Assembly (NCBI GenBank): GCA_030039575.1
Contig: JASHVH010000524.1
Span: 1-7,853 of the forward strand
From: Acidimicrobiales bacterium
GTDB lineage: Bacteria > Actinomycetota > Acidimicrobiia > Acidimicrobiales > Palsa-688
Length of the DNA stretch: 7,853 bases
Direction of reading: 5' to 3'
Shown in pieces: positions 1-6,685 of the stretch. Numbering within the stretch: the stretch's first letter is position 1; every line of letters begins with the position of its first letter. The translations under genes and the position numbers were made by a program. Under the pieces are notes generated by a model. It did no database searches. It was not told where the DNA came from and was given only the letters and a program-made list of their open reading frames with translations.

Positions 1-1
1 C

Positions 2-376
2 ACAGCCGTTCGAACGCAGGGAGCCCCAGCGCCGCTTGGCTCTTACTCGCAAGGGATAGTTTCGGGTGGCCTGCTCTTCGTTTCGGGACAGGTGCCAGCC
101 GACCCGGCCACAAGAGCCGTGCCGAAGGACTTTGCCGACCAAGTGCGCCGCACGCTCGACAACGTGGCCGCCATTGCAGAAGCAGCCGGCGCCCACCTGG
201 CCGACGCGGTCCGTATCGGCGTTTTCCTGGCCAACCTCGACAATTTCGGCATGATGGACGCGGTGTACCAGGAGTACTTCGACGACCCGATGCCGGCCCG
301 CACGACCGTGGCCGCCGGCCTCCGGGGGTTCGACATCGAGATCGACGCAGTGATCGCGATCCGAACGGATGGGTGA
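2..376 (+). CDS. RidA family enamine/imine deaminase, 5' end outside window
   Basis: The reading frame is open from the left edge to the TGA at 374-376 and gives 124 residues. RidA proteins are usually about 125-130 residues, so only a few N-terminal residues are missing. The fragment has the family's N-terminal pattern (GAPAPLGSYSQG, then GLLFVSGQ, residues 7-30), the central helix FADQVRRTLDNVAAIAEAAG, and the C-terminal PARTTVAAGL...IEIDAVIAI. The Arg at fragment residue 100 and Glu at 113 match the conserved carboxylate-binding Arg and the catalytic-site Glu. RidA hydrolyses 2-aminoacrylate and other enamines/imines released by PLP enzymes to 2-keto acids and ammonia, in the cytosol. Its stop overlaps the GTG start of a PLP-dependent deaminase by 4 bp, which suggests translational coupling and fits a role in clearing that enzyme's product. 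It could instead be a RidA paralogue with a more specialised substrate. An internal GTG at 92 is not the start, because homology continues upstream of it. Confidence 0.93.
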   Translation, partial: TAVRTQGAPAPLGSYSQGIVSGGLLFVSGQVPADPATRAVPKDFADQVRRTLDNVAAIAEAAGAHLADAVRIGVFLANLDNFGMMDAVYQEYFDDPMPARTTVAAGLRGFDIEIDAVIAIRTDG

Positions 377-1728
377 GAGCCGCGGCCTCTGACGCCCTAC
401 GTGCCCCCGCCGTCAACGGGGTGAACGCCGTGTTCGGCGATATCGCCCTTCCGGCCATGCTCCTAAAGGAGACGGCGCTCGAGAACAACCTCGCCGTTAT
501 GAAGCAGTACGCGGAAGAGCACGGGTTCCTGTTGGCCCCCCACGGCAAGACGACGATGGCACCTAAGCTTTTCCAGCGCCAGCTCGACGCCGGGGCCTGG
601 GGTATCACCGTCGCCAACTTGGCCCAGGCCGGGGTGGCCTACGAGGCCGGCGCCCGCAGGGTGCTGGTGGCGAACGAAGTTGTGAGCCGCGCCGACGCCC
701 AGTTCATCGCGCACGCCCTGGCCACCCGGGCGGAGCCGGCTACCAGCTCTCCCCAAGTAGCCGGGCCTCCCGTCACCTCCGCTGCGGTTGGACCGGCGCA
801 GGGCAACGCTCGAGCGGCCGACGGCGCCAGAGACGGAGAGCGGGAGCTCTATTGCCTGGTCGATTCAGTGGCCGGGGTGGATCTGCTCGACCGGAACCTG
901 GGCCTGGCCGGTCTGGTGGGCCGGCTCGGGGTGTTCGTCGAGCTGGGTGTGCCGGGCGGCCGCACGGGGGCCAGGAGCGAGGGCGAAGCCGTAGAGGTGG
1001 CCGGCGCGGTACGGGCCAGCGCCCGCTTGCGCCTGGTCGGGGTGGAGGGTTATGAGGGCCTGTTGGTCCCTGACCGGTCGGCGTCCGCTTTGGCGACGGT
1101 GGACGACTACCTCGATGGCCTGCGCCGCCTGACCGTGCGCCTCGCCGACGACGGGGCGTTTTCGCCGGGCGGACCGGTACTTGTGTCCGCCGGAGGCAGC
1201 CGGTTTTTCGACCGGGTGGCGGCCGTGCTCGGTGAAAAGGCGCAGTACGGAGGCCACGATGTACGGCTGGTCGTACGTTCTGGTTGTTATTTGGTCCACG
1301 ACCATGGGACCTATGCGGACGCTTCGCCTCTTGCCGGTCCTGGCCACCTGGGGCCCGGCCTTGTGGCCGCCCTCGAGGTTTGGGCCGACGTACTTTCTGT
1401 ACCTGAGCCGGGTCTCGTCATTGTCGGGCTGGGAAGGCGCGACGTCTCCTATGACCTTGGCCTTCCCGTAACTCTCGCGGTGGCGCGGCTCGGGCAACGG
1501 AGCATCGAGCCCTTCGCCGGGAACGTCCTGTCCCAGCTAAATGACCAACACGGCTACCTGCGCTTGGACAGCGAGAACCAAGGCAGTCAACAAGTGCCGG
1601 TCAAGGTGGGCGACAAGATCGGCTTTGGGATATCGCACCCGTGCACGGCTATCGACAAGTGGCGCACCATATTTCTCGTAAGTGACGATTACGAGATCCG
1701 GGAACTGATCGCGACTTTCTTCCATTGA
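373..1728 (+). CDS. D-serine dehydratase-like (DSD1-type) PLP-dependent amino acid deaminase
   Basis: A 451-residue fold-type III PLP enzyme with an alanine racemase-like N-terminal barrel and a C-terminal D-serine dehydratase-like domain. APHGKTTMAP (residues 54-63) carries the Schiff-base Lys59. Other family signatures are GGRTGAR (195-201), SAGGSRFFDRV (272-282) and RSGCYLVHDHGTY (302-314). SHPC at 421-424 supplies the His422/Cys424 pair that binds zinc in eukaryotic-type D-serine dehydratases. The family eliminates water and ammonia from D-serine or D-threonine, or acts as a D-threonine aldolase; the exact substrate cannot be read here. The GTG start at 373 overlaps the RidA stop (GTGA) but has no clear ribosome-binding site. 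A GTG at 421 would give an N-terminus closer to the usual length. An odd feature is an Ala/Pro/Ser/Gly-rich insertion at about residues 118-157, before YCLVDSVAGVD, where relatives have a short connection. The gene lies between RidA and a deacetylase, which fits D-amino acid catabolism. Confidence 0.9.
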   Translation: MRAAASDALRAPAVNGVNAVFGDIALPAMLLKETALENNLAVMKQYAEEHGFLLAPHGKTTMAPKLFQRQLDAGAWGITVANLAQAGVAYEAGARRVLVANEVVSRADAQFIAHALATRAEPATSSPQVAGPPVTSAAVGPAQGNARAADGARDGERELYCLVDSVAGVDLLDRNLGLAGLVGRLGVFVELGVPGGRTGARSEGEAVEVAGAVRASARLRLVGVEGYEGLLVPDRSASALATVDDYLDGLRRLTVRLADDGAFSPGGPVLVSAGGSRFFDRVAAVLGEKAQYGGHDVRLVVRSGCYLVHDHGTYADASPLAGPGHLGPGLVAALEVWADVLSVPEPGLVIVGLGRRDVSYDLGLPVTLAVARLGQRSIEPFAGNVLSQLNDQHGYLRLDSENQGSQQVPVKVGDKIGFGISHPCTAIDKWRTIFLVSDDYEIRELIATFFH

Positions 1729-1732
1729 GCAC

Positions 1733-1737
1733 GGAGG
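1733..1737 (+). promoter_or_regulatory. Ribosome-binding site GGAGG deciding the amidohydrolase start
   Basis: GGAGG lies 8 nt before a TTG codon at 1746 that is in frame with the amidohydrolase. The alternative TTG at 1725, which overlaps the preceding stop, has no purine-rich sequence upstream. The spacing is near ideal, so 1746 is the preferred start. Confidence 0.6.
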
Positions 1738-1745
1738 CCGGCCGC

Positions 1746-3047
1746 TTGAGCCCGACAGGCGAAAACGGGCCATTGTTCGACCTCGTTGTACGTGGTGGCC
1801 GTGTGGTGGACCCGGTGACGGGAAGGCTCGGCCGCTTCGACGTAGCCATAGCCGGCGGCGTGGTAGCCGACATCGCGCCGGCCATACCAGGCGATCTTGC
1901 CACCGGCGTTGTGGACGCAAAGGGCGCCCTTGTCGTCCCGGGGCTGGTTGACTTGCATACCCACATATTTTCTCCCGGCACGTTCTGGGGGGTCGACCCG
2001 GGCCCGACGGCTTGGAGGAGCGGCGTCACAACCTGGGTCGACGCGGGCTCTGCCGGCGCCTACAACCTCGGGGCGTTACACCGGCTATGTGGCTCTTTCC
2101 CCCCTTTGACCACCCGCGCCTTTGTCAATATCAGCAGCATTGGGCTGGTGGCCGAGACGGGTGAGGGCCGGCGAGACGACCTTTGTGACGCCGGGCTGGC
2201 GGTCGACGCCATCGAACAGAACGCTGACTTCGTGGTAGGGGTCAAGTGCCGTCTCGACCGGGCGGTGGTGGGGGAGATGGGCATCGTGCCCCTGCAACGG
2301 GCGATCGAAGCGGCGGCTGCGGGCGGCCTGCCAGTGATGGCCCACATAGGGACCGGCCCGCCAGACATCGACGAAGTCCTCGACCGATTGCGCCCCGGTG
2401 ACATCGTGACCCATTGCTACACCGGCCAGGGCATGGCGCTACTGGACCGAAGTGGGGGCCCCCGGGCGAGCGTAGTACGGGCCAGGGAACGGGGCGTGTT
2501 GTTCGACGTCGGCCATGGAGCCGGCGGTTTTTCGTTCGCGGTGGCCGAGAGGATGCTGGCTTCAGGCCACGTCCCCGACGTCATCTCTTCGGACCTCCAT
2601 CAGCGCAGTGTGCTCGGCCCGGCGTTCGACTTACCCACGTGCATGTCAAAGTTCCTCGCCCTCGGGATGTCGCTCGAAGAGGTCGTCCAGGCCGCGACCG
2701 TCAACCCGGCCCGCGCTATAGGGCAGGCTTCACTGGCCGCACCACTGGCCATCGGAGGTCGGGCCGACGTCGCCGTGTTCGAGGTCGAAGTGGGAGATTT
2801 CGCCCTCTACGACACGTATATGGAGCAACGAAAGGTCGACCGCCTGCTTGTCAACCGCGCCACGGTCGCCGGGGGCGTCCTCCTTCCCCCCGTGGCTGCC
2901 GCGCCGCCGGCGTGCTGGATCCCTTCGACCGACCGGCAGGACGACGTGCTCCACCGGGACGCCGGGGAACTTCGCCGCCCATGGGCCACTTTGCTGACCC
3001 ACCCGAACGACTTCGTCCATCTTCCCCTTGTCGGGCCACCAATCTGA
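1746..3047 (+). CDS. COG3964-type amidohydrolase/deacetylase (Atu3266/EF0837-like)
   Basis: A metal-dependent amidohydrolase of 433 residues from TTG 1746, or 440 from TTG 1725. The 1746 start has a GGAGG 8 nt upstream; 1725 overlaps the previous stop but has no ribosome-binding site. From the 1746 start, the N-terminal beta sandwich begins at LFDLVVRGGRVVDP. HTH in GLVDLHTHIF (His71, His73), Lys167 in GVKC, His200 in MAHIGTG, His223 in VTHCYTGQG and Asp283 in ISSDLH supply the expected binuclear site with a carboxylated lysine. FDVGHGAGGFSF and TVNPARAIG are typical of this group. Members were long annotated as dihydroorotases or adenine deaminase-like. Atu3266 was instead shown to deacetylate alpha-acetyl carboxylates, including acetyl-(R)-mandelate and N-acetyl-D-amino acids. 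Placement after a D-serine dehydratase-like gene supports an N-acyl-D-amino acid substrate here. About 50 residues after LLPPV, up to the stop, lie beyond the usual end of the family. Confidence 0.87.
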   Translation: MSPTGENGPLFDLVVRGGRVVDPVTGRLGRFDVAIAGGVVADIAPAIPGDLATGVVDAKGALVVPGLVDLHTHIFSPGTFWGVDPGPTAWRSGVTTWVDAGSAGAYNLGALHRLCGSFPPLTTRAFVNISSIGLVAETGEGRRDDLCDAGLAVDAIEQNADFVVGVKCRLDRAVVGEMGIVPLQRAIEAAAAGGLPVMAHIGTGPPDIDEVLDRLRPGDIVTHCYTGQGMALLDRSGGPRASVVRARERGVLFDVGHGAGGFSFAVAERMLASGHVPDVISSDLHQRSVLGPAFDLPTCMSKFLALGMSLEEVVQAATVNPARAIGQASLAAPLAIGGRADVAVFEVEVGDFALYDTYMEQRKVDRLLVNRATVAGGVLLPPVAAAPPACWIPSTDRQDDVLHRDAGELRRPWATLLTHPNDFVHLPLVGPPI

Positions 3048-3050
3048 ACT

Positions 3051-3075
3051 GGCCATGCGGTCTGGCACCTTGGCC
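3051..3075. terminator. Possible weak hairpin between convergent genes
   Basis: GGCCA at 3051-3055 pairs perfectly with TGGCC at 3071-3075, with a 15-nt loop, in the 27-bp gap between the amidohydrolase stop and the regulator stop. The stem is short, there is no T-run on either side, and its right arm touches the regulator's stop codon. It is the only structure I see in this gap. It may be chance in GC-rich DNA. Confidence 0.2.
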
Positions 3076-6000
3076 TACCCCCGTGTGGCCGCCCGTAGAT
3101 CCTCGTAAACACGCGCCGTCTCGGCCGCGGGTGGGGCCCCGAGCTCCTTGCGCAGGTAATCCTGCAGTGTTTGGTAGTGACGCATCGCCCTTGCCGGTTC
3201 TCCCAGGCGGCCCCAGCATTTCATCAGTTCCCGGTGGGCGGCCTCGTCCAGTGGCTCGTGAGCTACAGCCCGCTCGTAAACCTGCACCGCCAACCGGAAG
3301 CGACCCGCATTTACGAGGATGGCTCCGGTGGCGCCAAGAGCGAACTCGAAATTTGTGCGAAGTTCCCGCCTCCGCACTGCGGCCCATTCGCTCGAGGCGA
3401 CGCCTTCCAAGAAGTCCCCACCGTACACGCTGATTGCTGTCTGCAAGTGAGATAGGGCTTGAGGGCCTTGTAGGCGTCGCGCGGCGGCCAGAGCGCCCTC
3501 GAACTCGCTCACGTCGTAGGTGTGGGGGCGGCCGGCATTGAAACAATACCGGCCACCGCTGAACGTGACCCATTCCCGGTCGCCGACGGCGCGTCGCATG
3601 TCCCGCATAGCGCTGTGCAACGCATTACGAAGTTGGCGGTCACCCAGGTCCGGCCACAGAGCCAGTCCCAACTGGTCCCTGGTCCTCGAGGGCGAACTGC
3701 AAAGAAGGAAAAAAAGCTCACGCGGTTTTGAATAACCCCAATCGGTGGGGCCCACGAGGCGCCCATCGACCCGCACTTCCACCGTGCCCAACGCCTTGAT
3801 GGACAGGCCAGGATTTGATGAGGCGATGGCCTCGTCCGCCTTTTGGGCCGCTCTTTTCGGCTTCCTTTCCGGCCGGGCCCCTTCGGCGGGTTGCCTGCCC
3901 AGCGGCTCGCCTTTGTTAGCCCCGGGTCTTGGCGGAGAAGGTTGAGCCAGCCACTTGAGGAGGTCGTCGAAGGAGGCGGTCCTTCCCTCGTCGAGGGCGT
4001 GTTCGAACTCTTTTTCGGCTAGCGCCGACCGGACAGACTCGAGGGTGGCAGCATGGTCAGCCTGTTCACACGCGGCGATGGGGGTGCCGATCCTTGCCCT
4101 GGCGGCCTCGGCCGCGCCGAGCAAGACGGCCGCCTTCCGCGGGTCTCCTGTGCGTGCGGCGGCGTAGGCGAGATCCTCGAGAACGCTGGTTTGCCGCCAC
4201 TGGTCCCCAAGTTCGCGGTGGATTTCCAAGCTCGTCCGGAGCATCGCCTCGGCGGCGGGGTCTCCACGGCGTAAAGCCACCAGCGCCAGTTCGTTAAGGT
4301 TCCAGGCGGTCCCTTCCTTGAAGCCGATTGCCTCTGATATGGCCATACTTTCGTCCAACAACTGTTCAGCTCGCCGGAGATCCCCTTCCAGCCGGGCCAC
4401 CACCCCCAGGCTGAGCAGGGACCACGCCGTGCCCTCAGCGTCGTCGAGCCCCCGGAACATCTGCAGCGCGGTTTCGCAATCGGCTCTTGCCTGTTCGGTG
4501 TTCCCCTGCAGCCAGGCGGCGAAGCCAAGGTAGCCGAAGGCGCTGGCCACCCCCCACCGGTCGCCGACCGTCTCGAAGAGGGTTTTGCTTTCTGTGTGAT
4601 GGCGTTCTGCTTGTTGGTACCGGCCCTGTTCGCGGTCGACACTGCCGAGCCGCTCGAGGGTCAAGGCCATCCCTTCGTCGTCTTTCAGGGCCTTGTAGAG
4701 GCGCAGGGCGGCAGTCAGGCGCCGCACTGCGGCGGAATAGTCGCATTGCAAGAAAGCGAGGAACCCGCTCGCTCGCAGCGCCTTCGCCCGCGCCGGGGTG
4801 GGGGCGCCGGGCGCCGCTACGACCGCCCAGTCGAGCCAGTCCCGGCCTTCTTTGTAATGTCCGTGGAGGTACCAGAAACGCCCCAGCCCGCTGGCTATTT
4901 CGAGGACGGCCCTTGCGTCGCCCACCTGGCGGGCGAAGTGCAGCCCGGCCCGAAAGTCGTTGACCTCCCGTTCCAGGGACGCCAGTTCCTCAGCTTGGGT
5001 GGCTCCCGCCAACCTGGGCTCTGCCCTCGCGGCCCGCCTCATGCACCAGCCGAGGTGAGCCTGCCGGCATAGCTCCTCCTCCCCGGCCGCCGCCAGTTGC
5101 TCGGCCGCGTACTGACGGACGGTGGCCAGCAGGTGGTAGTTGGCTTGCCCGCCGATGAACTCTGCTACCACCAGCGACTTGTCGACCAGACGGCGGAGCC
5201 CGCCGAAAGCCGCCGAGCCGTCGCCACCGGGTACAGCGACCCTGGAGGCGGCCTCGAGCCTGAAGGGGCCGACGAACACGGACAGCCTCCGAAGGAGTTC
5301 TTTCTCGTCCGCCGCCAGAAGTTGGTAGCTCCAGTCGAGGGTGTCCCAGAGCGTCTGGTGGCGAGGCGGTGAGGTGCGAGGGCCGCCGACCAGAAGGCCG
5401 AACACGTTGTCGATACTGGTGGCGACCTCTTCGACCGGCAGCATACGGAGGTTCGCCACTGCCAACTCGATGGCCAGTGGTAGGCCGTCCAGTTGCCGGC
5501 AGATCTGGCAAACGGGTTTGGCGTTGGCTTCGGTCAGGTTGAAGGAAGGGAAGGCCGCCCTGGCTCGCTGGACGAACAGCTCTACGGCATCGCACTGCAT
5601 CACGGCCTCGAGGCCCTGTTCCGCCGCGGGTACGCTCAATGGCTCCACTCGCCACACCACTTCGCCCGGGACGCCCAGCGGCTCCCGGCTGGTGGCCAGG
5701 ACGCGCAACCCACCGCAGCTGACGAGCAGGTCAGCGCAAAGCCTGGCCACGGACGCCACTACGTGTTCGGCATTGTCGAGCACAAGCAGCACCTTCCGCG
5801 AACCCAACACCTCGACCAGGGCCTCAGACGAGCCCGGGCCGGAGCTCTCGTGCGCGCCCAGGGCGTCAGCGACGGCGAGCTCGACGAGTTCGGCGCTCAC
5901 CGGCGCCAGCTCCACCCAGTAGGTCTCCGTTTTGCCGACCCGGAAGGCCCTCGCAGTCTCGGCCGCCAACCTCGTCTTGCCGACGCCACCGGGGCCCAGC

Positions 6001-6158
6001 AGAGTCACCAGCCGGTCTTCTGACATCCGCCGTCTTAGCGTCGCCACTTCCTCCTGGCGCCCGACTAGCGGGGTGAGGGTAGCGGGAAGTTGAGCGGCGC
6101 CCCCACTACGTAACCCGGCCCCCATGCCGAGGGCGTCCGAGCCGAGGGTGAGGGTCAT
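3075..6158 (-). CDS. Large SARP-like regulator: NB-ARC ATPase, TPR, C-terminal winged helix and BTAD
   Basis: This 1027-residue cytosolic, STAND-type transcriptional regulator starts at ATG 6158, with AAGGA 10 nt upstream; a second ATG at 6125 has no such site. Domains in order: an NB-ARC-like NTPase at about 25-300, with LVGR at 31-34, Walker A GPGGVGKT at 55-62, Walker B LLVLDNAEHV at 124-133, ATSREPLG at 155-162 and GLPLAIELA at 225-233. Next are TPR-like repeats at about 455-690 with a regular 38-40-residue period: each begins near EGMALTLERLG, RWGVASAFGYLG, EGTAWSLLSLG, EGTAWNLNELA and so on. A basic, Pro-rich linker follows at about 738-782. A winged-helix OmpR/SARP-type DNA-binding domain lies at about 785-875 (SKPRELFFLL, LWPD). 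A BTAD domain lies at about 880-1023 (VYGGDFLEG, EWAAVRRRELR). AfsR-type proteins have the DNA-binding and BTAD domains first, so this order is reversed. The target genes and ligand are unknown. It converges on the D-amino acid operon. Confidence 0.93.
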   Translation of the reverse strand: MTLTLGSDALGMGAGLRSGGAAQLPATLTPLVGRQEEVATLRRRMSEDRLVTLLGPGGVGKTRLAAETARAFRVGKTETYWVELAPVSAELVELAVADALGAHESSGPGSSEALVEVLGSRKVLLVLDNAEHVVASVARLCADLLVSCGGLRVLATSREPLGVPGEVVWRVEPLSVPAAEQGLEAVMQCDAVELFVQRARAAFPSFNLTEANAKPVCQICRQLDGLPLAIELAVANLRMLPVEEVATSIDNVFGLLVGGPRTSPPRHQTLWDTLDWSYQLLAADEKELLRRLSVFVGPFRLEAASRVAVPGGDGSAAFGGLRRLVDKSLVVAEFIGGQANYHLLATVRQYAAEQLAAAGEEELCRQAHLGWCMRRAARAEPRLAGATQAEELASLEREVNDFRAGLHFARQVGDARAVLEIASGLGRFWYLHGHYKEGRDWLDWAVVAAPGAPTPARAKALRASGFLAFLQCDYSAAVRRLTAALRLYKALKDDEGMALTLERLGSVDREQGRYQQAERHHTESKTLFETVGDRWGVASAFGYLGFAAWLQGNTEQARADCETALQMFRGLDDAEGTAWSLLSLGVVARLEGDLRRAEQLLDESMAISEAIGFKEGTAWNLNELALVALRRGDPAAEAMLRTSLEIHRELGDQWRQTSVLEDLAYAAARTGDPRKAAVLLGAAEAARARIGTPIAACEQADHAATLESVRSALAEKEFEHALDEGRTASFDDLLKWLAQPSPPRPGANKGEPLGRQPAEGARPERKPKRAAQKADEAIASSNPGLSIKALGTVEVRVDGRLVGPTDWGYSKPRELFFLLCSSPSRTRDQLGLALWPDLGDRQLRNALHSAMRDMRRAVGDREWVTFSGGRYCFNAGRPHTYDVSEFEGALAAARRLQGPQALSHLQTAISVYGGDFLEGVASSEWAAVRRRELRTNFEFALGATGAILVNAGRFRLAVQVYERAVAHEPLDEAAHRELMKCWGRLGEPARAMRHYQTLQDYLRKELGAPPAAETARVYEDLRAATRG

Positions 6159-6168
6159 GCTGACGCGG

Positions 6169-6173
6169 TCCTT
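6169..6173 (-). promoter_or_regulatory. Ribosome-binding site AAGGA of the SARP-like regulator
   Basis: AAGGA read on the minus strand, 10 nt upstream of the ATG at 6158. It supports that start over the in-frame ATG 33 bp further in. Confidence 0.45.
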
Positions 6174-6230
6174 GCAAAGCTGAGGCGAGTTGGCGCTGAC
6201 CAGGTTTGGCGTTTGAGGGTGTCCAGGTGA

Positions 6231-6236
6231 ACAATA
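6231..6236 (-). promoter_or_regulatory. Possible -10 box for the SARP-like regulator
   Basis: TATTGT on the minus strand fits the TANNNT form of actinobacterial -10 boxes and would give a leader of roughly 65 nt. No convincing TTGACA-like -35 lies 16-19 nt upstream. The box sits in a locally less GC-rich patch. This is weak evidence, from base pattern and position only. Confidence 0.2.
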
Positions 6237-6287
6237 GCCGCGCGTCGAGGTCCGGTTGCCGACGAGTTAATGGGCCTTTCGGTACAT

Positions 6288-6310
6288 CCCGGCGGCCCAC
6301 CGCCGCCGGG
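6288..6310. repeat. Perfect 9-bp GC inverted repeat in the divergent intergenic region
   Basis: CCCGGCGGC at 6288-6296 and GCCGCCGGG at 6302-6310 are perfect inverted copies separated by CCACC. The element lies between the start of the SARP-like regulator and the start of the small membrane protein. It ends one base before a -10-like TAGGGT, so it covers the region where a -35 box would lie. It could be a regulator-binding palindrome or an RNA hairpin. No T-run follows it on either strand, so a simple terminator is less likely. Confidence 0.5.
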
Positions 6311-6311
6311 C

Positions 6312-6317
6312 TAGGGT
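6312..6317 (+). promoter_or_regulatory. Possible -10 box for the small membrane protein gene
   Basis: TAGGGT matches the TANNNT pattern, 49 nt before the ATG at 6367. No -35 is visible, and the preceding bases form the 9-bp inverted repeat. AGGG inside the same stretch (6313-6316) could instead be a ribosome-binding site, 8 nt before the in-frame TTG at 6325. The two readings exclude each other. Confidence 0.2.
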
Positions 6318-6366
6318 CTTCGCATTGGAGACGGTCGTCGGGACGCGCGATGATCCATGCGTGCGT

Positions 6367-6651
6367 ATGACGCCGATAATCGGACAGAAAGCCTGGTTCG
6401 GGCCACGCCGCGTGGGTTGGGGGCTGGCTCCGATATCGCTAGAGGGATGGGCACTGACGGCCCTGTTCGGGGTTATCACCTCGGTGGCCAAGAGGAAGGG
6501 CCTATCCAGGCAGCCGATGCAGTTATTGCTCGGTTCTTTCTCCGTCGTCGTCGCTTTGAAGGGCACGAGCCCGGGTGGGCCTCGGCGGCGGCGCGCCTTT
6601 GACCTGGAGAGACGTCGCCTTTCGTCGACGGGCGAACCCCAGGCCGGTTAG
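6367..6651 (+). CDS. Small probable membrane protein with WFGP..GWG..P....GW motif
   Basis: A 94-residue protein from ATG 6367. The N-terminal AWFGPRRVGWGLAPISLEGW (residues 9-28) resembles a motif found at the start of small bacterial membrane proteins, in which W-F-G-P-K/R, G-W-G, P and G-W are the fixed points. I recognise the motif from memory and no functional name comes with it. A hydrophobic stretch at about 22-41 and a second at about 51-65 could be short membrane segments, separated by the basic loop KRKGLSRQ. The tail (71-94) is rich in Arg and polar residues. The start is uncertain: GTG 6361 is two codons upstream, and TTG 6325 would add 14 residues and has AGGG 8 nt before it. ATG 6367 lacks a clear ribosome-binding site but gives the motif near the N-terminus. 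It stands alone between a divergent regulator and a convergent helicase. An overlapping minus-strand frame is less convincing. Confidence 0.6.
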   Translation: MTPIIGQKAWFGPRRVGWGLAPISLEGWALTALFGVITSVAKRKGLSRQPMQLLLGSFSVVVALKGTSPGGPRRRRAFDLERRRLSSTGEPQAG

Positions 6652-6663
6652 CCGGCCGGCCGG
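6644..6663. repeat. CCGG-repeat palindrome at the end of the small membrane protein gene
   Basis: CCGG at 6644-6647, then TTAG, then GCCGGCCGGCCGG at 6651-6663, so several self-complementary CCGG units overlap the stop codon and can fold in more than one register. Read on the minus strand, T-rich TATTTTTCG (6673-6665) lies just before the palindrome. On the plus strand, GACGAAAAATA follows it. It may help end transcription of one of the convergent genes. Confidence 0.35.
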
Positions 6664-6685
6664 TGACGAAAAATACGCACCCCTG

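Noticed and set aside
92..376. GTG 92 as start of the RidA gene
   Set aside because: Clear RidA homology (YSQG, FVSGQ) extends upstream to the window edge in the same open frame.
865..1497. 210-residue minus-strand frame inside the PLP deaminase
   Set aside because: It is rich in His, Arg, Pro and Gln and shows no family motif. It lies fully inside a gene whose own frame has clear catalytic signatures.
2414..3433. Long plus-strand frame (339 residues) across the amidohydrolase end and the regulator end
   Set aside because: The protein is Arg/Pro/Gly-rich with no recognisable domain. It overlaps two well-supported genes in other frames, as expected for a GC-rich shadow.
2851..3573. 240-residue minus-strand frame across the convergent junction
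   Set aside because: Arg/Gly/Pro-rich composition. It is antisense to the amidohydrolase tail and out of frame with the regulator's BTAD domain.
4990..5655. 221-residue minus-strand frame inside the regulator
   Set aside because: It is a shifted frame of the NB-ARC coding region, with low-complexity Arg/Gly/Pro composition. It is not a frameshift, since the main frame is continuous.
6283..6288. TTGCCG (6256-6261) with TACATC as a promoter for the small gene
   Set aside because: The spacing between the hexamers is about 21 nt and the -10 match is poor.
6267..6566. 99-residue minus-strand frame opposite the small membrane protein
   Set aside because: No recognisable motif and no ribosome-binding site seen. 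The opposite strand encodes the WFGP..GWG motif and hydrophobic segments, so that strand was chosen.
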